Below are positions 44,369 through 54,167 of a stretch of DNA of 64,000 nt, in pieces; the stretch's first letter is position 1; each line of letters begins with the position of its first letter. Position numbers and translations under genes: made by a program. The stretch lies in the NCBI GenBank assembly GCA_964539825.1, contig CAZIKF010000002.1, positions 217,400 to 281,399 on the forward strand, given 5' to 3'. Source of the DNA: CAZIKF01 sp964539825 (GTDB taxonomy: Bacteria > Muiribacteriota > UBA6191). The notes beneath the pieces were generated by a model. It was not told where the DNA came from. It ran no database searches and saw only the letters and a program-made list of their open reading frames with translations.

Positions 44369-47300
44369 TCTTAACCAACAACAGGGTCACATCATCAGAA
44401 AGTGCTCTTCCCTGGCCGAACTCCTTCAATTCCATCAATATACGTTCCTTCAACTTCTCCGTTTCCAAATGCCGCCACTTAAGAAGAAGCGCTTCAAAAC
44501 GCTCGTTCCCGTAAAGCTCAAGCTCCGGGTTTTCCCATTCTGTTACCCCATCGGTATATAGGACAACCAGGTCTCCAGGACTTAGTTCCAGGTCCCTGGT
44601 CTCATATTCACAAGGGAAGAACATTCCCAACACAAGTCCCTTAGCGCTGAGATACTCAATCTCTTGAGCCTGATCTCGAATTAAGATCATGCGATTGTGA
44701 CCAGCAGAGGAATACCTTGCCGACATGGTCTGCAAATTGATTGCCATATAAAAGCCAGTTGCAAATAGCTGTTCGTATTGGAATTTGCAGAGATTCTCAT
44801 TCATGTTTCTCAGAGTTGAGCCCGTGTCTTTAGAAGAGACCGAGAGCAGTTTCAGGTACGCTTTACAGGTCGCTCCAAAGAGGGCTGGCCCTATACCCTT
44901 GCCCGATACATCTGAAATAAAGAATCCTACCGCACCATCCTCGAATTGAAGAAAATCAAAAAAGTCTCCCCCGAGGTATTTTGCGGCAACAAAAGAAAAG
45001 GCAACATCCAACCTGCCATTTCCATCGGGAGCCTCAGATGGCATCAGGCTCTCTTGAACTGTCTGCCCTTCCATTGTCTCCTCACGGAGTTGATCAAGGT
45101 AGGCTTTCAATAAAACGGTAGCTGCCTGGTTTCCGAAGTCCTTAAGAAATCCAAGCTTTTCCTCCACCAGGAGATGTCTCTCCACATCGACCAGGATCAC
45201 AAAGCCTTGAAGACGATGTTCGGAGATGTTCTCACTCTCTTTTTCGGGTTCAAAATCCTCCAATACCTTTTGAATTTCATGCAGTCCTTGAAACGCGGGG
45301 CGTATGGACTGAAAATGAACAGAACCCGCTTCAATTCCGATTTCAGCCTCATCTGTGACCTCTTCAAGAAGACCACCTTCTCCCATTTTACTAGCTCCAA
45401 GAATTTGAAAGGAGTCCTTGAGCAGATCTTGATTCAAATCAGATTGATCCTGTTGTATGAAGAGTCTGGAAGCAATGAGACGCTCAGTAGAATCTTGTTC
45501 AAAAAAACCCACAAAACCGATTCTTGCTCCGGTAAGCGTGGTAAATCGTTCGACCACATGGATCATCAACTCTTCGAGCTTTTTACCTTGCAATAACAAA
45601 GAATTAACCTGATTAATCGCCTCCATTTCAGCGACTCGCTGGTCGATTCTGCCCACCATAGAATTATAGAGGTGGGTCATTTGACCAATCTCATCGGAAC
45701 GCTGCACTTTTAGAGGCTCTCTATTCGCTCCCGCGGCATATACCTTTACTTCTTCGCTTAGCGAGTTAACGGGAAGAACAATCCTCGAAGAAATTCTGGT
45801 TCCCAGTAGTAGTGAAACAAGAATAGTGATGGAGCAAATCAGAAGAAGAAGAAGGATCAGATATTGATTTTCTTTGTATGCAATTTTGGAATCCAGAGAG
45901 AGAAAAAAGGTGAATCCCCGCAATTCGCTGGAATTAAGAATAGTTCCAATTCGTTTGCTACCTTTCGAATCCTTATACTCGATGGTCAATACATCCTGCG
46001 GATTTTCGAGCCAACGCTCCAACCTGTCTTTTGTAAGGGCAGGACCAATCAGAGATTGAAGTCTGTTTTTTACAAAATCTTCCTCTTTGAAAAAAGAGCT
46101 CCTTAACATAGTCTTCTGGGGGATCAATTCAATCCTGGTAGCCTTCCTCCAACTTTCCTTACGATCAATTGGATACTGTGAGCGCAAACCAATCTCATGA
46201 AGTACAAATTCCAGAAAGGAAGGAACTTCCCCTTCTTCCTCAGTCACTCCAAATCTCTTGGACATTCCTGAGATCACCTCACGAATTTCTGGCATAGCTC
46301 CTGAGAAGGCTGGGATGAGATCCGTTGATAGGGACGAATTCTTGTAATAGGCCTTCTCTAAAGCCTCGAAAATCCCAGTCTTCTCGTTCTCCTTGAGATG
46401 TCCTATGGCCTGGAAAAGCCTGACAAAGTGTAATATCAAATCATGCGTCTTTAGTACTGAACAGAGCAGAGCCATGGGAGGGCTCCCAAGTCCCGCCTGG
46501 AAGTCTTCAATCTGGTAGCTCCTGGGAATCAGGTCCCAGAGAATGCGAATTTCTCCATGGGCGGCAGACATGACCAGGGACTGGTTCCTTGTCTGCTTTA
46601 GATCCTGGGTCCTTACCATCGCGGTAGCACCCAGGCTTGCACGCGCATCCAGGGACAGATCCCCGGCGATGGAAAACTTAACCAAATGGAGTAGAAGTTT
46701 ACTGATCAACTCCCAGTCCGAGTCTGGAGAAACAGATAGACTCTGTACTCGATCCAATAGAAATTTCGGATCAATGAAGGCATCCTTCAAATCGAAGGAA
46801 AAGTCCGGGTTAAACCTCCTCAGGTTCAAAATCCGGTCCAGCTTGAAAGAAAATACATCCAGACTGTTACCAAATAGAAGCCACTCTTCATCCTGTAGCC
46901 CTCTATCGAGTAGCCTTTCCATATAGGAGGTAGGGGACTTCCCGTATTTCTTCAATCCTTCTCCCCTCAGCCAGGAGGAGGAAAATGTTTGCGCAATAAG
47001 AGTTTTTAGTTTCTGGAATTCAGGGACTGAAGCAAGTTCTTGAGTCTGAAATTGAGTCTTGCTGCTTCGATCAGGGCTGTATTTCCTCTCTGAGGATTCC
47101 CTGCGCTTATAATACTCGTCTCGAAGATTTGAAAAGAGCGAATACACTTTTTCCCGGTAAGCCGCGATCCATTGCCGGAGTTCCTGGAGGTTCTCCAGAC
47201 TTGACGGAGATTTCAGCCTGGAAAGAGGTCTGAATATCGAACGAATCTCAGCGGCTGTCGGCGGGAACTCCCGTTGAATTTCAGTAAAAATCCCTGCTTT

Positions 47301-47996
47301 GATTTTTACCTTTGTTTGCAGATCAATTAAATCTTCCCTCACAGCAAGATCTCTACATTTACTTTCGAGACTTTTTGGAATCTCTCTGGCCGCACAATTT
47401 CTTTGAAGTTCGGGCAAATCTCGTTTCTTACCCAGGCGAAGACCTTCATGAGGAATCAATGCCATAACATCATAGATGTCTCTAATTTTAGTCAAACCCA
47501 GTTTCCGGTTTGAGCGCAGTCGATCGGGATCAAGTCCAATCTGACCTACCTGCAATCTACAAAATAGAATTTCGGCAACTTTCTCTATCTCTAGTGCATC
47601 GGCTTTGGTCGCAATACGAAATCCGAGCCAGGGAAAAATTTCACTATAGAAAATCTTGGATAGCGATATGGATAGCTCATTGATCGATGATCTTTTAGGA
47701 TGCCTGAGCTTTAGCTTTCTAAAAACTTCATCAAGCCTATCAAAGGACTTCTGAATTGCGGTGTGGTGAGCAGAAGAGAAGTCAACCCTAAAGTACTCCT
47801 CTATATCCAATACCTGGGATAGTTGATTTTCGCGAATGGTTTGGCGCATTAACGATCTTCGATCGGTGAGTGAATTGGTGGAAAAGTAGAGCAAAAAACC
47901 AATGGGTAGAACCAGTACCAGGAGGAACCAACGACGAAAGCGGAGTCCAAGGCGGGATTTAGAGCCAGACTTAGATTTCATCAAGCTTTCCGTCAT
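44322..47996 (-). CDS. Large membrane receptor with HAMP, GAF-like and SpoIIE phosphatase domains (second of pair)
   Basis: A 1224-residue PP2C-type Ser/Thr phosphatase receptor. A membrane helix near 22-43 is followed by a very large (~670-residue) extracytoplasmic region rich in helices, a second membrane helix (about 712-740), HAMP (VLPVNSLSEEVKVYAAG...RSDEIGQMTHLYN), a GAF-like domain and the SpoIIE domain. Metal-site motifs are GGDFFD, FFISDVSGKGIGPALFGA, SAGHNRM, LYTDGVTEW and LSDDVTLLLV. Such enzymes usually dephosphorylate anti-anti-sigma factors. It overlaps the upstream paralogue by 26 bases; a second ATG at 47981 would overlap by 11. Confidence 0.88.
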   Translation of the reverse strand: MTESLMKSKSGSKSRLGLRFRRWFLLVLVLPIGFLLYFSTNSLTDRRSLMRQTIRENQLSQVLDIEEYFRVDFSSAHHTAIQKSFDRLDEVFRKLKLRHPKRSSINELSISLSKIFYSEIFPWLGFRIATKADALEIEKVAEILFCRLQVGQIGLDPDRLRSNRKLGLTKIRDIYDVMALIPHEGLRLGKKRDLPELQRNCAAREIPKSLESKCRDLAVREDLIDLQTKVKIKAGIFTEIQREFPPTAAEIRSIFRPLSRLKSPSSLENLQELRQWIAAYREKVYSLFSNLRDEYYKRRESSERKYSPDRSSKTQFQTQELASVPEFQKLKTLIAQTFSSSWLRGEGLKKYGKSPTSYMERLLDRGLQDEEWLLFGNSLDVFSFKLDRILNLRRFNPDFSFDLKDAFIDPKFLLDRVQSLSVSPDSDWELISKLLLHLVKFSIAGDLSLDARASLGATAMVRTQDLKQTRNQSLVMSAAHGEIRILWDLIPRSYQIEDFQAGLGSPPMALLCSVLKTHDLILHFVRLFQAIGHLKENEKTGIFEALEKAYYKNSSLSTDLIPAFSGAMPEIREVISGMSKRFGVTEEEGEVPSFLEFVLHEIGLRSQYPIDRKESWRKATRIELIPQKTMLRSSFFKEEDFVKNRLQSLIGPALTKDRLERWLENPQDVLTIEYKDSKGSKRIGTILNSSELRGFTFFLSLDSKIAYKENQYLILLLLLICSITILVSLLLGTRISSRIVLPVNSLSEEVKVYAAGANREPLKVQRSDEIGQMTHLYNSMVGRIDQRVAEMEAINQVNSLLLQGKKLEELMIHVVERFTTLTGARIGFVGFFEQDSTERLIASRLFIQQDQSDLNQDLLKDSFQILGASKMGEGGLLEEVTDEAEIGIEAGSVHFQSIRPAFQGLHEIQKVLEDFEPEKESENISEHRLQGFVILVDVERHLLVEEKLGFLKDFGNQAATVLLKAYLDQLREETMEGQTVQESLMPSEAPDGNGRLDVAFSFVAAKYLGGDFFDFLQFEDGAVGFFISDVSGKGIGPALFGATCKAYLKLLSVSSKDTGSTLRNMNENLCKFQYEQLFATGFYMAINLQTMSARYSSAGHNRMILIRDQAQEIEYLSAKGLVLGMFFPCEYETRDLELSPGDLVVLYTDGVTEWENPELELYGNERFEALLLKWRHLETEKLKERILMELKEFGQGRALSDDVTLLLVKIKPEGLKNDQGEHVL

Positions 47997-50988
47997 TAGA
48001 TTGAAAAGATGAGAGGATTCGAATCCTTAGTGCGGTCACATCATCGGATGGGTGCACTCCCCTACGAAATTCATCCAGCTCAGTCTCTAGCTCTTTGGCC
48101 CAGGTTGCTGAATCCGATTCCAGATGACCTAAACAGAATTGTTCAAAACGCTGCCTTCCAAAGAGTTCGCGGCCAGGATTCTCAAGTTCAGGAATTCCAT
48201 CGGTGTAAAGAACCAGTGATTCTTGAGTACAAACTGTTAATGTACAGGTTTCATAAATCTGATCATCCAGCATCCCAAGGGGCAGACCTTTTGCCTTTAA
48301 AAGCTTCAGATCACTTGTCTGAGAAAGATAGAACATATCGTTATGCCCTGCTGAGGCATATTTGATTTCAAGACTTTGAAGATCAAGCACCACATAAAAC
48401 AAGGTCAAAAACAGGGAAGATGTGTTCGTACAAAGGAGTCCGTTTAACTCCGCGAGAACGGTCCCGGGAGAATCGGGATACTTCAGGGCCAGAACTTTCA
48501 GATATGCTTTAGCGGTTGCGCCAAAGAGGGAAGGCCCAACTCCCTTACCTGAGACATCGGCTATAGCAAAGCCAATTAAATTCTCTTGCTCAAATTGAAT
48601 GTAATCAAAAAAATCACCTGCCAGACCCCTGGCTCCATGGAAATAATGACCTACCTCAATCCGGCCTCCCACCGTAGGATCAGTAGACGGCATCAAACCC
48701 TCCTGAACCTCCTTCCCCTTTCTTGCGTCCGATTGAATTTCATCGAGCAAAGATTTGAGTACGGCAAGCTTAGCCTGACCACTCAGATGAATAACTGGGT
48801 TCTGCTCCCCATCAGAAAAGAGCATTCTGGAGTCTTCTTCCATCCCAGCCATGAAGAGTAATCCCTGAATTTTAGCCTGCTCTCCCTGGGCTGGCAGCAA
48901 TCTACAGGTAATTGCGCTATTTGAATTCAACCCGATGGATTGTAGATCTTCTTTGTCATGATGACTGATTAACTCCTCGTTCTCTTTCATAGTCCTCACC
49001 AGGGCTTCGATGATTTGTCTCTGCTTTTCGTCTGAATGAGGAAGCGGATTCCAGGTTTGATAATCCGTATGAATCTCCGAGAGACGATTCTCAAAAAAAC
49101 CGATGACACCAAAACTGGCGCTGTACCTGATACAAAGAAGGTGTAAAATATATCGCAGCATTAGAGACCTGGAAAATTCATAGGTCATGAGAAGGTTCAC
49201 GGTACCAATAGAGCGCATCTCAAAGAGTTTTTCCTGGATTCTCCTGGCCATTCTCTGAAATTCCCGGCTCAAGTCCCCAATTTCGTCATCTCGTTCCGAT
49301 TCCTGTCCCTCTGGGAATTGACCCTTTTCCAGTTCAGAAATATGACCGGATAACTCTACAACCGGGAGCACTACCTGCCTCGACAATAACCGACCTAAAA
49401 TACCCACTCCCACAACTACAAATAGGAATAAACCAAGGTAGAGAATTTGCTGGGACAAAATCTGCCTACGAAATTTTTCTTGGGATTGAAGGAAAACATA
49501 CGCGCGTCCAGGAAAAACTGAGGACGGCATAACGGTTCCAATCATCTCTTCAGAGGAAGGATGGGCATAGGTAAAACTAAGCGCTCTGTTCAGGGTTTTT
49601 GAAGCCTTTAACGCTTTTTTTAGATCTGGATATTTCGACACCGTAGTGCTTGAGGCAAAGAGCCATTCTCTCCCCTCTTTTTCAGTAGAAGTGAGATTTT
49701 CAAAAAAGCCGGTAAGAGACTCTCCTTCCAGGTTGGTCTTTCCCGTCTTTTCATCGAGGATTCCGATTAAAGTTTCTACGAAGGGAACTCGACCATCAAT
49801 TGTCCAGGGAGACTGAAGAACTTCTCCTGCGTCAGACGCATCTGGAGTCTGCATCCCAAGTTTTGGATCAAACCCCAGGGTCACAAAGGAAGCTGGCGAC
49901 GCTCCTTTTTTATCCAACCTGCGCAGGTTTACTACGGCAAGCGCGATAGCTTCGTCCTGTAAGTCGGATTTCCATTGATCCAGTCCCTGCGAAATAAACC
50001 GCAACGCTTTAGTTCTATGCTTCCCCGATACTAGTTCTAGAAAGTGCGATTCCGCTTTAGAATGATCTAAAATCAAAAAGTAAATGCCCTCGGGTGCTGG
50101 AATTCGACCCGCTTTATACTCTTCCCTATCGAAATTTGCTGGTAAAGTTTCCCAGAACAGTCCAAGTGTAAATCCTGGCAATTGAAAGGGAATAAAAATG
50201 CTACGGCTGTCTGCCAGACTGGCCTTACTAACTTTTTCAATATTCGCAAGATCCCCTGTCGGTACAGAGTTTTTCCCAAATAACTGGCTTAGTAAGAGCT
50301 CCCTGGCTGTTTTCTCCAGGTTGTGCCAGATCTGGTTCATCAGAGAATTTCCTGTGTAAAAAATCTGATGCATGGGCAATCTATCAACCAGGTTTCCGTA
50401 TTTGAGAGCCCAAAAAAATGGAGATGATAGGTGCTTGGCTCCACCCATCAAAAGATCCTTTTGAAAAACATCCTTTCCCTGGTGTGATGGTAGACTCGAA
50501 TGACTGCGCTCCCAGACGCTGACCTGTGCCTTGAGCGGAGCCTTCCACTCATCATATTCAGTGATATCCTCATAGAGGGCTGACCAGATTGTCTTTTTGT
50601 AGCGGCGATTTTGCTTTAAATAGGAAAGTAAAATCTTTCGCTTTTGTAGCGGATTAGACTCCAGTTCACTAAGAAAATGTTTGGAGCGGCCAAACCAGAG
50701 GTTTGGGTCCTTCGCCCCGGATAGTCTTTGTAATGCTTTATCTTTAGAAAATCCGCGACCAATTTCCTTCAGAGTCTTTCTATAGAGACGATAATGCTTA
50801 TCCAGGGAAAATCCCAGAATTCGATGATGGTCTCTGAGCTCTCTCTGCTTTAGCGCAATTTTCTGTACATAGGAGTCGTATGCGATTCTGCAAAAGGCTA
50901 GAAGGGGAATAAGAACGGCCCCGAGGAAGAACCACTGGAAGGACCTCGCAAGTGATTTGCGAAACCTGGGGTTTTTGGTGGTAGTCAT
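47971..50988 (-). CDS. Large membrane receptor with HAMP, GAF-like and SpoIIE phosphatase domains (first of pair)
   Basis: A 1005-residue paralogue of the next gene with the same design: membrane helix near 14-36, ~475-residue extracytoplasmic region, membrane helix about 511-536, HAMP (VLPVVELSGHISELEKG...DEIGDLSREF), GAF-like region and SpoIIE phosphatase from about 770. Catalytic motifs are AGDFFD, FAIADVSGKGVGPSLFGA, SAGHNDM, LYTDGIPELENP and SDDVTAL. The two sensor regions differ strongly in length and sequence while the phosphatases are similar, suggesting duplication with divergence of input. It starts nine bases after def. Confidence 0.88.
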   Translation of the reverse strand: MTTTKNPRFRKSLARSFQWFFLGAVLIPLLAFCRIAYDSYVQKIALKQRELRDHHRILGFSLDKHYRLYRKTLKEIGRGFSKDKALQRLSGAKDPNLWFGRSKHFLSELESNPLQKRKILLSYLKQNRRYKKTIWSALYEDITEYDEWKAPLKAQVSVWERSHSSLPSHQGKDVFQKDLLMGGAKHLSSPFFWALKYGNLVDRLPMHQIFYTGNSLMNQIWHNLEKTARELLLSQLFGKNSVPTGDLANIEKVSKASLADSRSIFIPFQLPGFTLGLFWETLPANFDREEYKAGRIPAPEGIYFLILDHSKAESHFLELVSGKHRTKALRFISQGLDQWKSDLQDEAIALAVVNLRRLDKKGASPASFVTLGFDPKLGMQTPDASDAGEVLQSPWTIDGRVPFVETLIGILDEKTGKTNLEGESLTGFFENLTSTEKEGREWLFASSTTVSKYPDLKKALKASKTLNRALSFTYAHPSSEEMIGTVMPSSVFPGRAYVFLQSQEKFRRQILSQQILYLGLFLFVVVGVGILGRLLSRQVVLPVVELSGHISELEKGQFPEGQESERDDEIGDLSREFQRMARRIQEKLFEMRSIGTVNLLMTYEFSRSLMLRYILHLLCIRYSASFGVIGFFENRLSEIHTDYQTWNPLPHSDEKQRQIIEALVRTMKENEELISHHDKEDLQSIGLNSNSAITCRLLPAQGEQAKIQGLLFMAGMEEDSRMLFSDGEQNPVIHLSGQAKLAVLKSLLDEIQSDARKGKEVQEGLMPSTDPTVGGRIEVGHYFHGARGLAGDFFDYIQFEQENLIGFAIADVSGKGVGPSLFGATAKAYLKVLALKYPDSPGTVLAELNGLLCTNTSSLFLTLFYVVLDLQSLEIKYASAGHNDMFYLSQTSDLKLLKAKGLPLGMLDDQIYETCTLTVCTQESLVLYTDGIPELENPGRELFGRQRFEQFCLGHLESDSATWAKELETELDEFRRGVHPSDDVTALRIRILSSFQSNDGKLDEI

Positions 50989-50997
50989 GAGATGGCG

Positions 50998-51501
50998 TTA
51001 AGCCTGATTCTGGAGTAAACCCTCATCTTCAATGCGACTGAGTTCCTCTCGAAGCTGCTTCAACTGTTTTTTAGACAGGTAATCTACAAAGAGCTTTCCT
51101 TCCAAATGATCAAATTCGTGCAAAAAGCACCTTGCCCACAGACCATCTTTTTCCTGCACCACTTCCTCTCCATCTTCATTTATGTATTGGACTCGGATCC
51201 ATTCAGGCCGCACTACATCCGCAAAGAGTTGAGGGAAGGATAAGCAACCCTCGTGAAAGGTACACATACCCCCAGTTTCGAGGATTTTCGGATTGATGAT
51301 TTTGTCAAACTCCTCTTCGTGAATATTCATCACGAAAAGTCGTTGATCCCAACCAACCTGGGGAGCAGCAAGACCGATTCCAGGTGCCAAAATCATGGTT
51401 TCAATCATATTGTCCATGAGGTCAATGAGTTCATCGGTAATCGCCCCCACTTCGGTGGAAGAGCTACGCAAAATTTCAGCCCCAAATTTAAATATTTTCA
51501 T
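50998..51501 (-). CDS. def: Peptide deformylase
   Basis: Removes the N-formyl group from new proteins. The three active-site motifs are complete: GIGLAAPQ (41-48), EGCLSFP (84-90, metal ligand Cys86) and HEFDH (128-132). The family consensus is EGCLSxP and HExDH. Length is 167 residues, as expected. It is the first gene of a minus-strand unit with the two SpoIIE receptors; the pairing is unusual because def normally precedes fmt. No fmt is in the window. Confidence 0.95.
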   Translation of the reverse strand: MKIFKFGAEILRSSSTEVGAITDELIDLMDNMIETMILAPGIGLAAPQVGWDQRLFVMNIHEEEFDKIINPKILETGGMCTFHEGCLSFPQLFADVVRPEWIRVQYINEDGEEVVQEKDGLWARCFLHEFDHLEGKLFVDYLSKKQLKQLREELSRIEDEGLLQNQA

Positions 51502-51518
51502 ACCGTCACCTGAATCAC

Positions 51519-51700
51519 CAGGCGCCTGTCGGAGAATTGCCTTTTACTGCGACCGGCTGCAAAAAGCAGGCTCGGCGTTGTCACCAAGAAAATCGCTCTC
51601 AATGTGCTTCAAGCACACCTTCGGCGATTTTATTGCCTCCGCCTTGATCCTGAATTTTTCGCTCGGCCTCGCTACAAACTCAATTCTCTGACAGACTCCT
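51519..51700. mobile_element. MITE-like element with terminal inverted repeats
   Basis: About 180 bp with ~20-bp imperfect terminal inverted repeats: GGCGCCTGTCGGAGAATTG (51521-51539) versus the reverse complement of CAATTCTCTGACAGACTCCT (51681-51700). Inside are AAAATCGC...GCGATTTT and a perfect TGTGCTT-C-AAGCACA palindrome, so nearly the whole element can fold on itself. It has no coding capacity. It lies in the upstream region of def, where a promoter would be expected. Non-autonomous mobility is inference. Confidence 0.6.
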
Positions 51701-51793
51701 AGAAGTCTATCATAGGCTGGCCCTGGGCTACAGTAACCAGGAGTCAGCTATCAGAGAAGATAAGTCTCATTCAAAGAGACAAAAAGGGAAGAT

Positions 51794-52621
51794 TCAAAAC
51801 ACATCTTTCAAAGCTCGTATCTTCGCGAAGGCTCTGATAGGGTCTGCCTTTTCTTGTTCTGTTAAACAACTTAGAGACTCCCTATAGATTGGATCCGCCA
51901 CCCTGAAGAATGGATTGTGTTTGAATTCATCCTCAATGGTTGTAGGAAGCGTCGCCCCATGCTCTTGAAGTCTATCCTCCATAGCTCTGGTCCAGTTTTG
52001 CAAGGCCTCTTCATCATAGAGAGATTGAGCAAATCTCAGGTTTTGCAGGGAATATTCATGGGCAGAATACAGTTTTGTGGATAAACCAAGAATTCCAATT
52101 CTATGGTGAATGCTCTCAAACATCTGGGATGGCGTACCTTCAAACAGCCTTCCGCATCCCGCCAGGAATACCGTATCTCCACAGAAGAAATGTCCCTCAA
52201 GAAAATAACCAATGTGTCCCAGGGTATGCCCAGGAATTTCCACAACCTCTAGCACCAGTGATTCCCAGGAAATCTGATCACCCTGCTTAACTACATGATT
52301 CTGGTGGGGAATTCGTCCATGTTCTCCATCGTAGGCTCCACCATATACCGAAAGTGTTTCTCCGCTCTTTGAGCGCTTGTTATATAAACTTCTGTTGGCA
52401 CCCACATGGTCTGGATGATGATGCGTATTGAATACCGTAGTAATCGTGATCGAAAACCGCTCTTCATAATCAAAAAGTGTCTCCCCCTCAAGGGCATCAA
52501 CCAGTGCCCCCTGCCGGGTTAGAGGATTAAAAATTACATAAGCGTAGTTGTCATATCCCTGGGCGACCGCATCGATCCCAAACCGTTCAGAACGGTACAT
52601 TTCAATAATTTTCTTTCTCAT
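51794..52621 (-). CDS. Metallo-beta-lactamase-fold hydrolase (glyoxalase II-like)
   Basis: Cytoplasmic hydrolase with the binuclear metal motif THHHPDHVGA (about 65-75), later metal ligands in IPGHTLGHIGYFL and GDTVFLAGCGRLFEGT, and SAHEYSLQNLRFA near 195. These features and length (275) match hydroxyacylglutathione hydrolase (GloB), although the substrate could be another thioester. The translated start could be M1 or M8. The C-terminal part (PFFRVADPIYRESL) is typical of GloB. No lactoylglutathione lyase gene is nearby. Confidence 0.87.
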   Translation of the reverse strand: MRKKIIEMYRSERFGIDAVAQGYDNYAYVIFNPLTRQGALVDALEGETLFDYEERFSITITTVFNTHHHPDHVGANRSLYNKRSKSGETLSVYGGAYDGEHGRIPHQNHVVKQGDQISWESLVLEVVEIPGHTLGHIGYFLEGHFFCGDTVFLAGCGRLFEGTPSQMFESIHHRIGILGLSTKLYSAHEYSLQNLRFAQSLYDEEALQNWTRAMEDRLQEHGATLPTTIEDEFKHNPFFRVADPIYRESLSCLTEQEKADPIRAFAKIRALKDVF

Positions 52622-52812
52622 ATCGGTCTCATTATTTTAACAGATCCAGAACTTGAAACACGCCTCTCGTCTCGGCCTGGCAGCACCGTGTGGTGAATTG
52701 GGAAAGGAAAAGAACAGGGCTGGCCAGCCTGCGGCTTGATACAACCGTACTAATAGCGGGATCATACCTCATTCTTCTGATTCCTTTTTTTCCTTTGCTC
52801 CCTTTGCTTCCT

Positions 52813-52856
52813 GGAATCTTTGATTCCTCTCATTTTTAGAGAATCTTTGATTCCTC
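52813..52856. repeat. Two tandem small hairpins upstream of the esterase gene
   Basis: GGAATC-TTT-GATTCC (52813-52827) and GAATC-TTT-GATTC (52841-52853) are near-identical hairpins 13 bases apart in the 289-base gap between two divergent genes. The first is followed by TCTCATTTTT and could act as a weak terminator. Nothing else is visible in this gap. Confidence 0.5.
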
Positions 52857-52910
52857 ACTGTATAAATAGTACATTTCAGAAGACTACTCGAGAGTCGCGG
52901 CCCTCCGCTC

Positions 52911-54167
52911 ATGCTTTACCTACTTGCTCTTTTTCTCTATTTCCTTGTATACCTTGCGATTCGCTCTGAATACGTAGTGGTAACCATCAGAGCTCAAGTC
53001 CCTTCTTATACTCCTGATCGCGTTCTTATCATTGGAAATCTTGACTGCCTGGGAAATTGGAAAGAATTTTCCCGTGAAATGGAAAAAGTTGAAAGCGGGC
53101 TATTTGAGACAAAGATACGGGTGCAGCGCTCTGAAACCATCTCTTTTAAGTTTTCTCTGGGCTCTTGGGAGACAGTCGAGAAAGGCTCCAGGTTTGAGGA
53201 TGTAGCCAATCGCAGCATTGCAGCAAAAAAGAATTTGGTACTGGAGTTGGAAGTTCACCATTTCGGTGGATATGAGTGGGAATCAAGATCCCACACAAGG
53301 ACTGGAAACTTTCAGTTTCTTCGTAATTTTCCCGCCAGATCACTCTCCAACCAACGCAATATCATAATCTATTTACCACCTTCTTATACTAAAGAAACAG
53401 CCCGTAGATATCCCGTTTTATACATGCACGATGGTAACAATGTCTTTGATTCTCAAACTGCTTTTATGGGTGTGGAATGGGAAGTAGATGAAGCATCTGA
53501 GACACTGATTCGGCATGGTGCCATCGAGGAATCTATCATTGTCGGGGTCTATAATACCGCTCACCGAATGGATGAATATACTCCCATCAGATCTGGTAAA
53601 TATGGAGGTGGAAGCGGAAGGCAGTACCTGGAATTCCTGATCAAGGAACTTATGCCAGTGATCAATCAGAGATTTCGAACTCTGAAAGGTGCTCAACACA
53701 CCGGCATCATGGGTTCCAGCCTTGGAGGACTCATTTCCTTATACGCGGGATTTGCGTATCCAGACGCGTTCTCTATGGTCGGCTCCCTTTCTCCCTCCCT
53801 ATGGTGGGGAGATCACTATATGGAACGTGAATTTATCCCTGCACAGAAACATCACAAGGGGATGAAAATTTGGATGGATATGGGAACGCGGGAAGGCATG
53901 AATTCTAAAGGTTTTTCCATAGCCCTGGAGGATACCCGCAGAATGAACCGTCTCCTGCAAAAATTGGGCTATAGCCAGGGAGAGGATCTCTATTATTTCG
54001 AGCACCAGGGGGCGGGCCATGATGAAGCATCCTGGGCAAGAAGAATTCACCTGCCCTTGCTCTACTTCCTGGGTGAAGAAGTAGACAGCTCTCTTTGGAA
54101 AATTCCACTTTCACTTTCTCTGCCGCAACCTCAAGAAGAAGAGACCAATCTACTCAGAGCATCCTAA
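52911..54167 (+). CDS. Carbohydrate-binding (CBM20-like) esterase
   Basis: An N-terminal hydrophobic segment (about 1-16) suggests export or membrane anchoring. Residues 23-125 look like a starch-binding CBM20 domain (VTIRAQVPSYTPDRVLIIGN, then LGNWK, and FKFSLGSWETVEKG). The C-terminal alpha/beta hydrolase is of the esterase D/enterochelin-esterase type. It has IIIYLPPSY, YMHDGNNVFD, the nucleophile elbow GSSLGGL (Ser near 269) and a catalytic-type His in GAGHDEASW (near 367). Length is 418 residues. The combination suggests a polysaccharide- or glycan-linked ester, but the substrate is unknown. Confidence 0.82.
   Translation: MLYLLALFLYFLVYLAIRSEYVVVTIRAQVPSYTPDRVLIIGNLDCLGNWKEFSREMEKVESGLFETKIRVQRSETISFKFSLGSWETVEKGSRFEDVANRSIAAKKNLVLELEVHHFGGYEWESRSHTRTGNFQFLRNFPARSLSNQRNIIIYLPPSYTKETARRYPVLYMHDGNNVFDSQTAFMGVEWEVDEASETLIRHGAIEESIIVGVYNTAHRMDEYTPIRSGKYGGGSGRQYLEFLIKELMPVINQRFRTLKGAQHTGIMGSSLGGLISLYAGFAYPDAFSMVGSLSPSLWWGDHYMEREFIPAQKHHKGMKIWMDMGTREGMNSKGFSIALEDTRRMNRLLQKLGYSQGEDLYYFEHQGAGHDEASWARRIHLPLLYFLGEEVDSSLWKIPLSLSLPQPQEEETNLLRAS

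Noticed and set aside
51764..51780. Terminator hairpin GTCTC/GAGAC after the metallo-hydrolase gene
   Set aside because: The stem has only five pairs and no proper T-run follows on the minus strand.
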